Shown here: in pieces, positions 1 to 7,491 of the stretch | Layout of the letters: each line of letters begins with the position of its first letter | Position numbering within the stretch: the stretch's first letter is position 1 | Assembly: GCA_026193555.1 (NCBI GenBank) | Contig: JAPHUU010000135.1 | Span: 1 to 8,920 of the forward strand | DNA length: 8,920 bases | Origin: Rhodanobacter sp. | GTDB lineage: Bacteria; Pseudomonadota; Gammaproteobacteria; Xanthomonadales; Rhodanobacteraceae | Direction: 5' to 3' | The notes under the pieces: model-generated | The model's database searches: none | Told to the model about the DNA's origin: nothing | The model's input: only the letters and a program-made list of their open reading frames with translations | Program-made: the position numbers and the translations under genes

Positions 1-1971
1 CGACAACGTCGAGTCGTGGACCGTCACGTCTTCGTAGTAGTCGAAATTCCGCCGTTTGGCGGCGACGTCCACCTGCTCGCCCGCCAACATCAGCGCCAGC
101 AGGGTGTCTGCCTGCTTGCAGACCTGGTGCCGATAGATGGTCAGCGGATGCAGGTGCAGCAGCAGTGGTTGCCCGCCTTCGCCATCACGCAGGCTGGCAG
201 GCAGTCGCGGCTTGTCCAGAAAGCCGTCGTCCTGCGGAAAGATCTTGAGCGCAGGGTCCGTCGGCAGGTACATCGCCTGCGCCGCATGCTGCCAACAGGC
301 TGCCTCATCGGCATGCAGGTCGATGCGTGCGGCAAGGACGGCGTATTCGGACGGATGCTGAATGGCCATCGATTGGGCGACGGTCGCCGCATCGCGCAGA
401 TGCCGTTGCGCCATCCGGTTGGTGTAATGGTTGTTGTCGACCAGGGCGGAGTATTCGTCCGGTCCGGTGACCTCATGGATGCAGAAGGCGCCGTGTCGAC
501 GATCATTGAAGTGGCCGATCTGCAGCCAGATACGCGCGGTTTCGAAAATCATCTCCGCGCCATGGGCCAGCAGGAATGCCTCATCACCGCTGGCATCGAC
601 GTACAGCCGGATCGCCCACGCCACCGCGGCGTTGATGTGGTATTGCGCTGAGCCGCTGGGAAAGTACGCCGAGCACTCATCACCGCTGATCGTGCGCCAC
701 GCGTACAGCGCGCCGCGGGGATGGTTCATCTCGCGGGCGTGCAGGCGCGCCCGTTCCAGCGTGCGATAACGGTAGAGCAGCATGCTGCGCGCCAGTTCGG
801 GCGCGGTCGTTGCCAGCACCGGCAGCATGAACGCCTCGGCATCCCAGAAGGTGTGGCCTTCATAGCCTTCGCCGGTCAGGCCTTTCGCCGCCGTGCTGCT
901 GCTGCCGTCGCGTCCGCTGGACTGGAACAGGTGGAAAAGGTTGAGGCGCAGCGCCTGTTCAACGTCGGCATGGGCGTCGACCGCAAGGTCGGCTTCGCGC
1001 CAGAGGCGCTCCAGGGCGAGCGCCTGGCGTTTGCGCAGATCCGGATAACCGCTGGCGTGGGCATGGTCAAGCGTGGCTTCGGCGCTGGAGAGCAAGGTCT
1101 GGTCGGATTCATCGCCGCCGGGCGTAGACCATGCATAGGCGACGTACTTGTCCAGGGCGACGGATTCGCCGGGGGTCAGGGTTCCGGCGAAGACCTGGGC
1201 CACGCCGTTGGGCCTGTCCATCGCGCCGCGAAAGCGCAGGCGGGAATCGCACAATCGATGTCGCTGCGCGCAGACCAGCCGGATGTGGCTGTGGCTGGTG
1301 CGTTGCCGCAGCCACGCGGCCGTCTCGCCAGCGCAGCTGCCGTAGGTGCTGAGGCCGCCGCTCAAGTGCGCGCCGATGCGGGGATCGCTGCCTTGCGCGA
1401 GGGCATCGCGTGAGGTGTCGATAGCCGACTCCAGTGTGATCGGGCCGGTGTAGTCGATTGAGCGCACGCAATAGCGGATCGCCAGCAGGCCCGGTTCGTC
1501 CATCGCCACGATGCGCTCGGCCTCGATCTCCAGCGTGGCCCCGTCAGGTGCCTGCCAGCGCAGGCGGCGCTGGTAGCAGCCGTTGCGCAGGTCCAGCCGT
1601 CGTTCAAAGTCGAGCCACCTGCCTTCGCTCAACCGTACTGGCGTGTCGCCCAGTCTGATCTGGATACGCGTGGCGTCGGCGATCGGAATCCGCGTGTCGG
1701 TGCTGCGCGCGAATCCCGGAAAGCGTTCGTGGTATTCGATGGGCGAGCGTTCCCATACGCCGGCCAGGAACGTTCCCTGGCTGCTGCTGGCGTCTTCCTC
1801 GATACCGCCGCGCACGCCCAGGGCACCATTGGCCAGCGCGAACAGGCTTTCGTCCTGGGCGAAGCCGGCAGGGTCGGGGTTGCGCCGGATCAGTTGCCAC
1901 GGGTCGACCGCCCGCCGGTCATCGCTGGCCGGCGTCACAGCGCTGGATTGAATGGAGGCTTGCTCTTCCAC
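1..1971 (-). CDS. Glycoside hydrolase family 65 protein (alpha-glucobiose phosphorylase-like), C-terminus cut by window edge
   Basis: The minus strand is open from the window edge to a stop at 2089-2091. It gives 657 residues from a GTG at 1969-1971; full GH65 proteins are usually about 750-800. Seen: an N-terminal beta-sandwich start around DPWQLIRRNPDP (residues about 23-34), GEGYEGHTFWD ending at W376-D377, GPDEYSALVDNNHYTN with the expected general-acid Glu at residue 506, KQAD from K619, and FDYYED..HDSTLS ending the visible part. These are hallmarks of the GH65 (alpha/alpha)6-barrel. Known members are mostly inverting phosphorylases that split maltose, trehalose, kojibiose or nigerose into beta-glucose 1-phosphate and glucose; a few are hydrolases. 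The HDSTLS segment favours a phosphorylase, but substrate cannot be assigned. No signal peptide is seen, so a cytoplasmic enzyme is expected. It is divergent from a LacI-family gene with palindromic operators between them. The start is uncertain: no in-frame ATG exists upstream of the conserved part, neither GTG (1971 or 1938) has a good ribosome binding site. Confidence 0.93.
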   Translation of the reverse strand, partial: MEEQASIQSSAVTPASDDRRAVDPWQLIRRNPDPAGFAQDESLFALANGALGVRGGIEEDASSSQGTFLAGVWERSPIEYHERFPGFARSTDTRIPIADATRIQIRLGDTPVRLSEGRWLDFERRLDLRNGCYQRRLRWQAPDGATLEIEAERIVAMDEPGLLAIRYCVRSIDYTGPITLESAIDTSRDALAQGSDPRIGAHLSGGLSTYGSCAGETAAWLRQRTSHSHIRLVCAQRHRLCDSRLRFRGAMDRPNGVAQVFAGTLTPGESVALDKYVAYAWSTPGGDESDQTLLSSAEATLDHAHASGYPDLRKRQALALERLWREADLAVDAHADVEQALRLNLFHLFQSSGRDGSSSTAAKGLTGEGYEGHTFWDAEAFMLPVLATTAPELARSMLLYRYRTLERARLHAREMNHPRGALYAWRTISGDECSAYFPSGSAQYHINAAVAWAIRLYVDASGDEAFLLAHGAEMIFETARIWLQIGHFNDRRHGAFCIHEVTGPDEYSALVDNNHYTNRMAQRHLRDAATVAQSMAIQHPSEYAVLAARIDLHADEAACWQHAAQAMYLPTDPALKIFPQDDGFLDKPRLPASLRDGEGGQPLLLHLHPLTIYRHQVCKQADTLLALMLAGEQVDVAAKRRNFDYYEDVTVHDSTLS

Positions 1972-2016
1972 GGACGGACACGCTGGCGGTTGGGAAAGGG
2001 TATGCGTGGGCGATCC

Positions 2017-2046
2017 GGGAGCAGGCTCCCAGCGCGACCGTGGGAG
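2017..2046. repeat. REP-like hairpin remnant in the GH65 leader
   Basis: GGGAGC-AG-GCTCCC (2017-2030) is an inverted repeat with 6-bp arms. It is followed by AGCGCGACC and then GTGGGAGA (2039-2046), a partial second copy of the head. The wording resembles the GTGGGAGC...GCGCGACC REP elements scattered through pseudomonad and xanthomonad intergenic regions. It lies between the GH65 start and the operator pair, so it would be transcribed in the GH65 leader. The family assignment is from remembered consensus, not a genome comparison. Confidence 0.4.
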
Positions 2047-2075
2047 AGTCTGCCTGCAAATGATATCGATATCAA
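2047..2075 (-). promoter_or_regulatory. Candidate sigma-70 promoter of the GH65 gene overlapping the operator
   Basis: On the minus strand TTGATA (plus positions 2070-2075) is a 5/6 match to a -35 box. It is followed after 17 bases by CAGACT (2047-2052), a poor 3/6 match to a -10 box. The -35 box lies within the operator pair, so bound repressor would block polymerase. Transcription would start near 2040, leaving a leader of about 70 bases. The weak -10 makes this a suggestion only. Confidence 0.35.
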
Positions 2076-2094
2076 GATACCGATATCATTTGCA
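2055..2094. promoter_or_regulatory. Paired LacI-family operator inside a 40-bp palindrome
   Basis: Two perfect 14-bp arms, TGCAAATGATATCG (2055-2068) and its reverse complement (2081-2094), enclose a 12-base centre. The left half holds a complete 14-bp palindrome, TGATATCGATATCA (2061-2074), with the central CG typical of LacI-family operators. Directly abutting it, 2075-2088 (AGATACCGATATCA) is a near-palindrome of the same type, matching its own reverse complement at 10 of 14 positions. The two centres lie 14 bp apart. The site lies between the divergent GH65 and LacI genes, 84 bases from the GH65 start. Binding by the adjacent regulator is inferred from position and symmetry; the palindrome itself is directly visible. 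Confidence 0.75.
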
Positions 2095-2352
2095 GATCGG
2101 GTTGGCGCTACGCCGCTGCACGGCAGGCGACCGGGTCTGTGCCAGCGGGCGCCTGCCGGGTCTGCGATGGCACGGATGGACGCCTGCGCCGCAATTGCCC
2201 ACACTGCGGAGGGGCCAACGGGCGCGCATGCAGGCGTCGGAAAGCCGCAGCGTCGAGCTGTCAAGTGAATGGTCGTGGTGCAGAGACGGAGTTTGATCTT
2301 GAGTCGCACAAGCAAGAAGAAGGCCGCAGGCATGTATTCGGAGGGGCCAACC
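2095..2352. other. Leader region upstream of the LacI-family gene
   Basis: These 258 bases hold no convincing gene and no clear promoter for the regulator. Visible structure: a perfect 9-bp inverted repeat, CGGCAGGCG (2121-2129) with its complement at 2150-2158, forming a hairpin with a 20-base loop; and a 12-bp direct repeat, GGAGGGGCCAAC, at 2208-2219 and 2340-2351. The second copy is the ribosome binding site of the regulator. If the regulator actually starts at ATG 2269 or ATG 2332, the end of this stretch is coding and would add a basic segment with a KKK run. Confidence 0.5.
2340..2346 (+). promoter_or_regulatory. Ribosome binding site deciding the LacI-family start
   Basis: GGAGGGG at 2340-2346 is a near-perfect Shine-Dalgarno sequence ending 6 bases before ATG 2353. 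The in-frame ATGs at 2269 and 2332 have weaker sites (AAGTGA close to the first, AAGAAGG about ten bases from the second). The downstream start also yields the classical LacI N-terminus, in which the helix-turn-helix begins almost at once. Confidence 0.65.
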
Positions 2353-3312
2353 ATGGCGGATCTGGCCGAGCTGGCCGGGCTGTCCAAGATCACGGTCTCC
2401 AGGGCGCTGAGCGACAGTCCGCTGGTCAATCCGGCCACCCGCGAACGGATCCGTGAGCTGGCTCGCGAGCACGGCTACAAGCTCAACATCAATGCACGCA
2501 ACCTGCGCCTGCGCCGCAGTCATACGGTCGCGGTGATCGTGGAGATGAAGCCCTCCACCGACCGCACCATGTTCGATCCTTACCCGCTGGTGCTGCTGGG
2601 AGGCATTTCGCAGGAGCTGACTGCAGCGGGCTACAGCGTGTTGCTGACCACGCGGCAGGGCGCCACGGCTGCCGCGGTGCAGGCCGCCGACGGGCTGATT
2701 CTTCTTGGTCAGGGCGTGCATCAGGACGCCGTGCACCGGTTCGACAAGCTGGGGCTGCCGATGGTGGTGTGGGGCGCCGGTTCCCGGGGAGACACACACG
2801 TGGTGGTCGGCAGTGACAACCGCCTGGGCGGCGCCGAGGTAGCCAACCATTTCTTTGCCATGGGTCGCCGCCATCCGGTATTCATCGGCAACCCCAGTCA
2901 TCCGGAGATCTACGAGCGCCTGAACGGCTTCGTCGATGCGCTGGGCGTCCATGGCATCAAGCCATTGTTGTTGAGGCGCGATGACTTCACGATCGAGTCC
3001 GGCCTCGATGCCGTGCACTCACTGCATGCCCGCAAGGTCGGCTTCGACGCCATCTTCGCCTGCAGCGATCTGCTGGCCATGGGCGCGATTCGCGGTATCC
3101 AGGAAATGGGGCGATCCGTACCCGGCGATGTCTCGGTGGTGGGCTACGACGACATGCCGCTGGCCGCGAGCTTCCAGCCGCCGCTGAGTTCGGTGCGGCA
3201 GGACTGGCAGGAGGGCGGCATCCTGCTCGCGCGCAAGGTGCTGGCGCTGATTCAGGGCGAGCCGGCACACTCGGAAGTCTTGCCTGTGAGCCTGGTGTTG
3301 CGGGCGTCCTAG
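2353..3312 (+). CDS. LacI-family transcriptional regulator, likely of the divergent GH65 locus
   Basis: This is a 319-residue cytoplasmic repressor of the LacI/GalR family. Residues 2-22 (MADLAELAGLSKITVSRALS) form the helix-turn-helix. Residues about 45-56 (NARNLRLRRSH) are the hinge helix, with a Leu suited to wedging into the central CG step of an operator. The rest is the periplasmic-binding-protein-like sensor domain, with CSDLLAMGAIRG (D239) and VVGYDDMPLA (D266, D267) near its C-terminal end, as is usual in the family. The start at 2353 is chosen for its strong ribosome binding site; ATG 2269 would add 28 residues with a basic stretch and also fits relatives with an extended N-terminus. 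Divergence from a GH65 gene, with a paired palindrome between them, indicates control of alpha-glucoside use and possibly of its own gene. The effector, perhaps a glucobiose or a sugar phosphate, cannot be read from sequence. Confidence 0.93.
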   Translation: MADLAELAGLSKITVSRALSDSPLVNPATRERIRELAREHGYKLNINARNLRLRRSHTVAVIVEMKPSTDRTMFDPYPLVLLGGISQELTAAGYSVLLTTRQGATAAAVQAADGLILLGQGVHQDAVHRFDKLGLPMVVWGAGSRGDTHVVVGSDNRLGGAEVANHFFAMGRRHPVFIGNPSHPEIYERLNGFVDALGVHGIKPLLLRRDDFTIESGLDAVHSLHARKVGFDAIFACSDLLAMGAIRGIQEMGRSVPGDVSVVGYDDMPLAASFQPPLSSVRQDWQEGGILLARKVLALIQGEPAHSEVLPVSLVLRAS

Positions 3313-3512
3313 ACGTCGGGGCGGCAGAAACGCGAGCGGCTTCGTGGTCTCGATCGGCCTTTTCCTGCCATTGCACGGGATCGCAACGGCGGTTCGCCTC
3401 GAATGATCAGGATATCTGACTTCAATACCGTCGTTGCCCCGCCTTCTCGCTCCTCACCACCCAGGGTTCCAGACAGGTGTCGGTCCGATCGCCCCGCCGG
3501 CGGACCATGTGA
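3313..3512. other. Convergent spacer between the LacI-family gene and pilS
   Basis: About 200 bases separate the two convergent stop codons. A 6-bp inverted repeat, GGTCCG (3482-3487) with CGGACC (3501-3506), could form a hairpin just beyond the pilS stop, but no T-run follows on either strand, so it is not a convincing terminator. No start of a response-regulator gene is found after pilS: the first ATG on the minus strand (3505-3507) opens only a short reading frame with no PilR resemblance. Confidence 0.5.
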
Positions 3513-5237
3513 TCACGCATCTTCGTCGGTGGCCGCCTTGCTCATGTGGGCGGGAGTCAGGGTCAGCCTGAAGCAACTGCCACCCCCGGCGACCCGCACG
3601 TATTCCAGCGCGGCCTGGTTGGCCTCGGCCATCTGTCTGGCCAGGTACAGGCCCAGCCCGGTGCCGTATTCGTGCGTGGTGTAGAACGGCTCGAAGATCT
3701 GTGCCGCCACTTTCGGCGCAATGCCGGGGCCACGGTCGATCACCTCGAGGATCGGTACGCCATGCTCCCCCAGTCGGATCACCACCATCACCCGCGCTGG
3801 TTCGCTGGGCATGCGGCCGTAGCGCAGGGCGTTCTGCACCAGGTTCCACACGACCTGCTGCAACTGCTGCGGGTCGGCCACCGCCGCCACCGGCGCCCCC
3901 GTGTTGGCGACCACCCGCAGCGAATCGATGCCCAGATCGTTACCTTCGCTGTATTCGGCGACGAAGTCCTGGGCCCAGTGACCCAGATCCAGCGTTTCCG
4001 GCCGCGAGCGCTCGCGGCGTGACAGCTGCAGGATGTTCTCGATGATCTCGTTGAGGCGCACGCAGTGGTTGTTGATGATCTCGACCATGCGCTGGTCGGT
4101 GCTGTCCATCTTGGTCGATTCGGCAAGCAGCTGGGCCGAATAACGGATCGCGGCGAGCGGATTGCGGATTTCATGCGCGATCGACGCCGACAGCCGGCCC
4201 AGCGAGGTCAGCGTGAGTTCCTCCGCGCGGCGCGACAGCAGCGAGGTGTCATCCAGAAAGATCAGTACGTGCGAATCGTCATTCGGTGCCAGTCGACTGA
4301 ACCGCGGCACCACCTCGGGCACGCCGTCGGCCAGCTGGGTGGCGGTCTCGTCCAGCTTGCCCGAGGTCATCCAGTGGTACAGCCGCCGCGACAGCTCGGG
4401 CGCCAGCTTGCCCAGGTCGCGCTGATCGGCCCCGGGATTGCCCAGCAGCATCCACGCCGACTCGTTGATCTGGTGGATGCGGTTGGCATCGTCCACCAGC
4501 AGCACACCCGTTTTCATGCGCCGGATGATCAGTTCGTTGACTTGCGACAGGTTCGCCAGGTCGGTGCTGCGCTGCTCAGCCAGCGCCTCGGTGGCGCGCA
4601 GCTGCCGGCCCAGCACATGGCACAGCGTGGTGCTGGCGAAATACGCCAGTCCGAACAGGCCGCCCTCCATCAGGCTGCGATCATCAAGACTGCCGCTGGT
4701 CGGCGATCCGAAGAAGGTATGTCCAAGGACACCCAGCGTGGCCAGCGCCGCGAAGAAGCTGGACAGCCGCAAAGGCAGGATCAGCGCGCCGGCGCTCAGG
4801 TTGACTGCCAGCATCATCGCGATGCCGATGCGGGCGTCATGCATCGCGGCAATCGCCAGTACGGCGGCGGCAATGTCGATGACCAGACTGACCGAAACCG
4901 CCATCGTGGCATGGGCCATGCTGCGGCGATTGAGCAGCAACGAGACCAGCGCAAACACCAGGTACAGCGCCGCCACGCCATGGGCGAGATCGATCCCGTC
5001 CGACATCAGCCAGCCACTGCCGGAGGCGCTGAAGGCCAGGCCGGCGTACACCAGCGCCTGCACCACCCGAAAGACATTGAGGAATGTCAGCTCGTGGCGA
5101 ACGGTCGCCACAACGACATGGGGGCTGGACAAGGGCAGCTGGCTGGACAAGTTGGCAGGCTCTCCATGGCGGTTACGGGCCGCACGAGTATAGAGGCGCC
5201 CGATCCCTGTTGTACCAGCGTGTCCAGCCACCTCCAA
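3513..5237 (-). CDS. pilS: PilS-type membrane sensor histidine kinase
   Basis: Up to 574 residues. Six hydrophobic helices lie at about 55-73, 88-103, 113-132, 137-156, 161-176 and 192-210, then a linker and a PAS-like region (about 230-340). The HisKA domain has the phospho-acceptor in HEIRNPL (H355); the ATPase domain has an N box (N465, N469), DRGPG (501-505), FEPF (515-518) and GTGLGL (525-530). The kinase core looks intact. In Pseudomonas PilS senses membrane pilin and phosphorylates PilR, a sigma-54 activator of pilA. Divergent linkage to sucC, as in Xanthomonas and Xylella, supports the name. The start is uncertain: ATG 5237 lacks a clear ribosome binding site and its first 30 residues look non-protein-like, while TTG at 5148-5150 follows GGAGAG by 9 bases, gives 545 residues and puts the phospho-His at 326, close to family numbering. 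No pilR follows; a LacI-family gene is convergent. Confidence 0.9.
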   Translation of the reverse strand: MEVAGHAGTTGIGRLYTRAARNRHGEPANLSSQLPLSSPHVVVATVRHELTFLNVFRVVQALVYAGLAFSASGSGWLMSDGIDLAHGVAALYLVFALVSLLLNRRSMAHATMAVSVSLVIDIAAAVLAIAAMHDARIGIAMMLAVNLSAGALILPLRLSSFFAALATLGVLGHTFFGSPTSGSLDDRSLMEGGLFGLAYFASTTLCHVLGRQLRATEALAEQRSTDLANLSQVNELIIRRMKTGVLLVDDANRIHQINESAWMLLGNPGADQRDLGKLAPELSRRLYHWMTSGKLDETATQLADGVPEVVPRFSRLAPNDDSHVLIFLDDTSLLSRRAEELTLTSLGRLSASIAHEIRNPLAAIRYSAQLLAESTKMDSTDQRMVEIINNHCVRLNEIIENILQLSRRERSRPETLDLGHWAQDFVAEYSEGNDLGIDSLRVVANTGAPVAAVADPQQLQQVVWNLVQNALRYGRMPSEPARVMVVIRLGEHGVPILEVIDRGPGIAPKVAAQIFEPFYTTHEYGTGLGLYLARQMAEANQAALEYVRVAGGGSCFRLTLTPAHMSKAATDEDA

Positions 5238-5446
5238 ACCCGTCCGCTGGAGGGCAAAAATACATCTGTGCTTTCCATTGCGGTCCGCTTCCGCGAAAAT
5301 GGGCGGCCGTATTGCGCGGAACAGGCCATTTCACCGTGGCAGCGCACTGCGCGCCGGCAGCGCGTCACTCCGCCGTCCGACTTCCCTGACCCATGCCGCT
5401 TGCCGGCGTGCGGCCGCCATGTTTTCCCGTTCGCTCGAGGTATCGA
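5238..5446. promoter_or_regulatory. Divergent promoter region between pilS and sucCD
   Basis: About 210 bases lie between the outermost pilS ATG and the sucC ATG; both genes must be transcribed from here or, for pilS, from slightly inside if the TTG start is used. The only AT-rich patch is around 5257-5266 (GCAAAAATAC). No pair of -35 and -10 boxes good enough to call was found on either strand. GAGG at 5437-5440 is the sucC ribosome binding site, 6 bases before its ATG. Confidence 0.45.
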
Positions 5447-6610
5447 ATGAATTTCCACGAATACCAGGCCAAAGAACTGTTCGCGCAGTACGGCATCGCC
5501 GTGCCGCCGGGCAAGATCGCCAACTCTCCCGACGCTGCTGTCGATGTCGCCAAGCACCTCGGCGGCACGCAGTGGATGGTCAAGGCGCAGATCCATGCAG
5601 GCGGCCGCGGCAAGGCCGGCGGCGTGAAGTTCTGCAGGAGCCTCGATGACGTCCATGCCGCCGCCAAGGGCATGCTGGGCACCGACATGGAAACCTACCA
5701 GTCCGCCGGCCGTGCGCTGCCGGTGAACCTGGTGCTGGTCACCGACGCCACCAATATCGCCCGGGAGCTGTATCTGTCGATCCTGGTCGATCGCGACAGC
5801 AAGTCGATCTCCTTCATCGCCTCCAAGCACGGCGGCGTGGATATCGAGCAGGTCGCCAAGGACACCCCGGAAGACATCCACACCATCGTGATCGATTTCG
5901 TCGAGGGGCTGCAGCCATACCAGTGCCGCCAGCTCGGTTTCGCGATGGACCTGACGGCGAAGCAGGTCAACCAGCTGACAAAAATCATGCTGGGCCTGTA
6001 CAAGCTGTTCAACGAACAGGACCTGGCCCTGGTCGAGCTGAACCCGCTGGCGATCCTCGAGGACGGCAACCTGGCCGCACTCGATGGCAAGGTCAACTCC
6101 GACGACAACGCCGAGTTCCGTCATCCGAAACTGGCCGCGATGCGCGACCTGACCCAGGAAGACGCCGCCGAGGCGGCCGCCGTGCAGCACAACCTCAACT
6201 ACGTGACGATGGACGGCACCATCGGCTGCATGGTCAACGGTGCCGGTCTGGCGATGGCCACGATGGACGTGATCAAGCTGGCGGGCGGCGAGCCGGCCAA
6301 CTTCCTCGACGTCGGCGGCGGCGCCACCAAGGAGCGCGTGACCGAGGCATTCAAGCTGATCCTGTCCTCGGACAAGGTGAACTGCATCCTGGTCAACATC
6401 TTCGGCGGCATCGTGCGCTGCGACCTGATCGCCGAGGGCATCATCGCCGCGGTCAAGGAAGTGGGTCTGACGATTCCCGTGGTAGTGCGCCTGCAGGGCA
6501 CCAATGTCGAGAAGGGTCGCGAACTTCTGGCCAACTCCGGTCTGGCGATCACGCCGGCCGACGATCTCAACGACGCGGCGCAGAAAGCCGTGGCTGCGGC
6601 CAAGGGCTGA
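5447..6610 (+). CDS. sucC: Succinyl-CoA synthetase (ADP-forming) beta subunit
   Basis: 387 residues, one shorter than the E. coli protein, and collinear with it. With SucD it interconverts succinyl-CoA and succinate with substrate-level phosphorylation of a nucleoside diphosphate in the TCA cycle, in the cytoplasm. The N-terminus [16 protein letters not shown] and the ATP-grasp segment [16 protein letters not shown] (46-61) are classical. The Mg-binding positions N199 (in VELNP) and D213 match E. coli numbering exactly. The C-terminal half carries [15 protein letters not shown] (260-274), [18 protein letters not shown] and [17 protein letters not shown] (316-332). Start ATG 5447 is chosen by homology and by GAGG six bases upstream; an in-frame ATG at 5393 lacks family support. 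It is the first gene of a two-gene operon, with sucD beginning 11 bases after its stop. Nucleotide preference (ATP or GTP) is not settled by sequence. Confidence 0.98.
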   Translation: MNFHEYQAKELFAQYGIAVPPGKIANSPDAAVDVAKHLGGTQWMVKAQIHAGGRGKAGGVKFCRSLDDVHAAAKGMLGTDMETYQSAGRALPVNLVLVTDATNIARELYLSILVDRDSKSISFIASKHGGVDIEQVAKDTPEDIHTIVIDFVEGLQPYQCRQLGFAMDLTAKQVNQLTKIMLGLYKLFNEQDLALVELNPLAILEDGNLAALDGKVNSDDNAEFRHPKLAAMRDLTQEDAAEAAAVQHNLNYVTMDGTIGCMVNGAGLAMATMDVIKLAGGEPANFLDVGGGATKERVTEAFKLILSSDKVNCILVNIFGGIVRCDLIAEGIIAAVKEVGLTIPVVVRLQGTNVEKGRELLANSGLAITPADDLNDAAQKAVAAAKG

Positions 6611-6621
6611 GGAGCAAACGA

Positions 6622-7491
6622 ATGAGCGTTCTGGTCAACAAGAACACCAAGGTGATCGTGCAGGGCTTCACCGGCCAGCAGGGTACCTTCCACGCCGAGC
6701 AGGCGGTCGATTACGGCACCAAGATCGTCGGCGGCGTGACACCGGGCAAGGGCGGCAGCGAACACATCGGGCTGCCCGTCTTCAACAGCGTCTCCGAAGC
6801 AGTCTTCGAAACTGGCGCCGATGCGTCGGTGATCTTCGTGCCGCCGCCGTTCGCGGCCGACTCGATCCTCGAGGCGATCGACGCCGGCATCCGGGTGATC
6901 GTGGCGATCACCGAGGGCATCCCGGTACTTGACATGCTGCGCGTGAAGAACGTGCTGCAGCAGCATCCGGAAACGGTGCTGATCGGGCCGAACTGCCCCG
7001 GCATCATCACCCCGGGCGAATGCAAGATCGGCATCATGCCGGGCCACATCCACATGCCCGGCAAGGTCGGCATCGTGTCGCGTTCGGGTACGCTGACCTA
7101 TGAGGCGGTGTTCCAGACCACCAACGAGGGTCTGGGCCAGTCGACCTGCATCGGCATCGGCGGCGACCCGATCAACGGGCTCAGCTTCATCGACTGCCTG
7201 AAGCTGTTCCAGGACGATCCGCAGACCGAAGGCATCATCATGGTCGGCGAGATCGGTGGCAGCGCCGAGGAAGACGCGGCCGAGTTCATTGCCGAGTACG
7301 TCACCAAGCCGGTGGTGTCCTTCATCGCCGGCGCCTCGGCACCGGCCGGCAAGCGCATGGGTCATGCCGGCGCGATCATCTCCGGCGGCAAGGGCACCGC
7401 CGCGGCGAAGTTCGCCGCGCTGGAGAAGGCGGGCGTCACCACGGTGAAGTCGCCGGCTGATCTGGGCCGGACGCTTGCGAAACTGATGTAG
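6622..7491 (+). CDS. sucD: Succinyl-CoA synthetase alpha subunit
   Basis: 289 residues, the same length as E. coli SucD. This subunit binds CoA and carries the histidine that is phosphorylated during catalysis. The N-terminal Rossmann-like CoA domain shows [14 protein letters not shown] and GGVTPGKGG; the middle has [20 protein letters not shown], and [10 protein letters not shown] precedes the second domain. [10 protein letters not shown] contains the active-site His, residue 248 here (246 in mature E. coli numbering). The ribosome binding site GGAG (6611-6614) follows the sucC stop directly, giving 7 bases to the ATG and tight coupling to sucC. The TAG stop at 7489-7491 lies within the GTAG head of a REP-like hairpin, and a strong terminator follows at 7552. 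No disruption is seen. Confidence 0.98.
   Translation: MSVLVNKNTKVIVQGFTGQQGTFHAEQAVDYGTKIVGGVTPGKGGSEHIGLPVFNSVSEAVFETGADASVIFVPPPFAADSILEAIDAGIRVIVAITEGIPVLDMLRVKNVLQQHPETVLIGPNCPGIITPGECKIGIMPGHIHMPGKVGIVSRSGTLTYEAVFQTTNEGLGQSTCIGIGGDPINGLSFIDCLKLFQDDPQTEGIIMVGEIGGSAEEDAAEFIAEYVTKPVVSFIAGASAPAGKRMGHAGAIISGGKGTAAAKFAALEKAGVTTVKSPADLGRTLAKLM

Noticed and set aside
16..1413. Plus-strand open frames (16-651 and 721-1413)
   Set aside because: They lie opposite the GH65 gene, whose catalytic motifs are clear on the minus strand.
2167..2268. Possible short leader peptide ending just before ATG 2269
   Set aside because: No ribosome binding site and no recognisable composition such as a run of regulatory codons; kept only as context for the direct repeat.
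3482..3506. Hairpin after pilS as a terminator
   Set aside because: Only 6 bp of stem with a 13-base loop and no T-run on either strand.
3430..3507. Remnant of pilR after pilS
   Set aside because: The short frame on the minus strand shows no receiver-domain residues such as an acidic DD start, so no decayed pilR can be claimed.
4065..5450. Long plus-strand open frame opposite pilS (461 codons)
   Set aside because: It is rich in Arg, Gln, His and Gly, has no domain pattern, and lies wholly opposite an intact kinase gene plus the divergent spacer. It reflects the lack of stops in GC-rich DNA.
5087..6190. Minus-strand open frame spanning the sucC start and the divergent spacer
   Set aside because: It is opposite the conserved N-terminal half of sucC and has no domain signal.
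5923..6621. Possible N-terminal extension of SucD, since its frame is open back into sucC
   Set aside because: The extension is the shifted frame of sucC and is Arg/Gly-rich. SucD starts by homology at 6622 with its own ribosome binding site.
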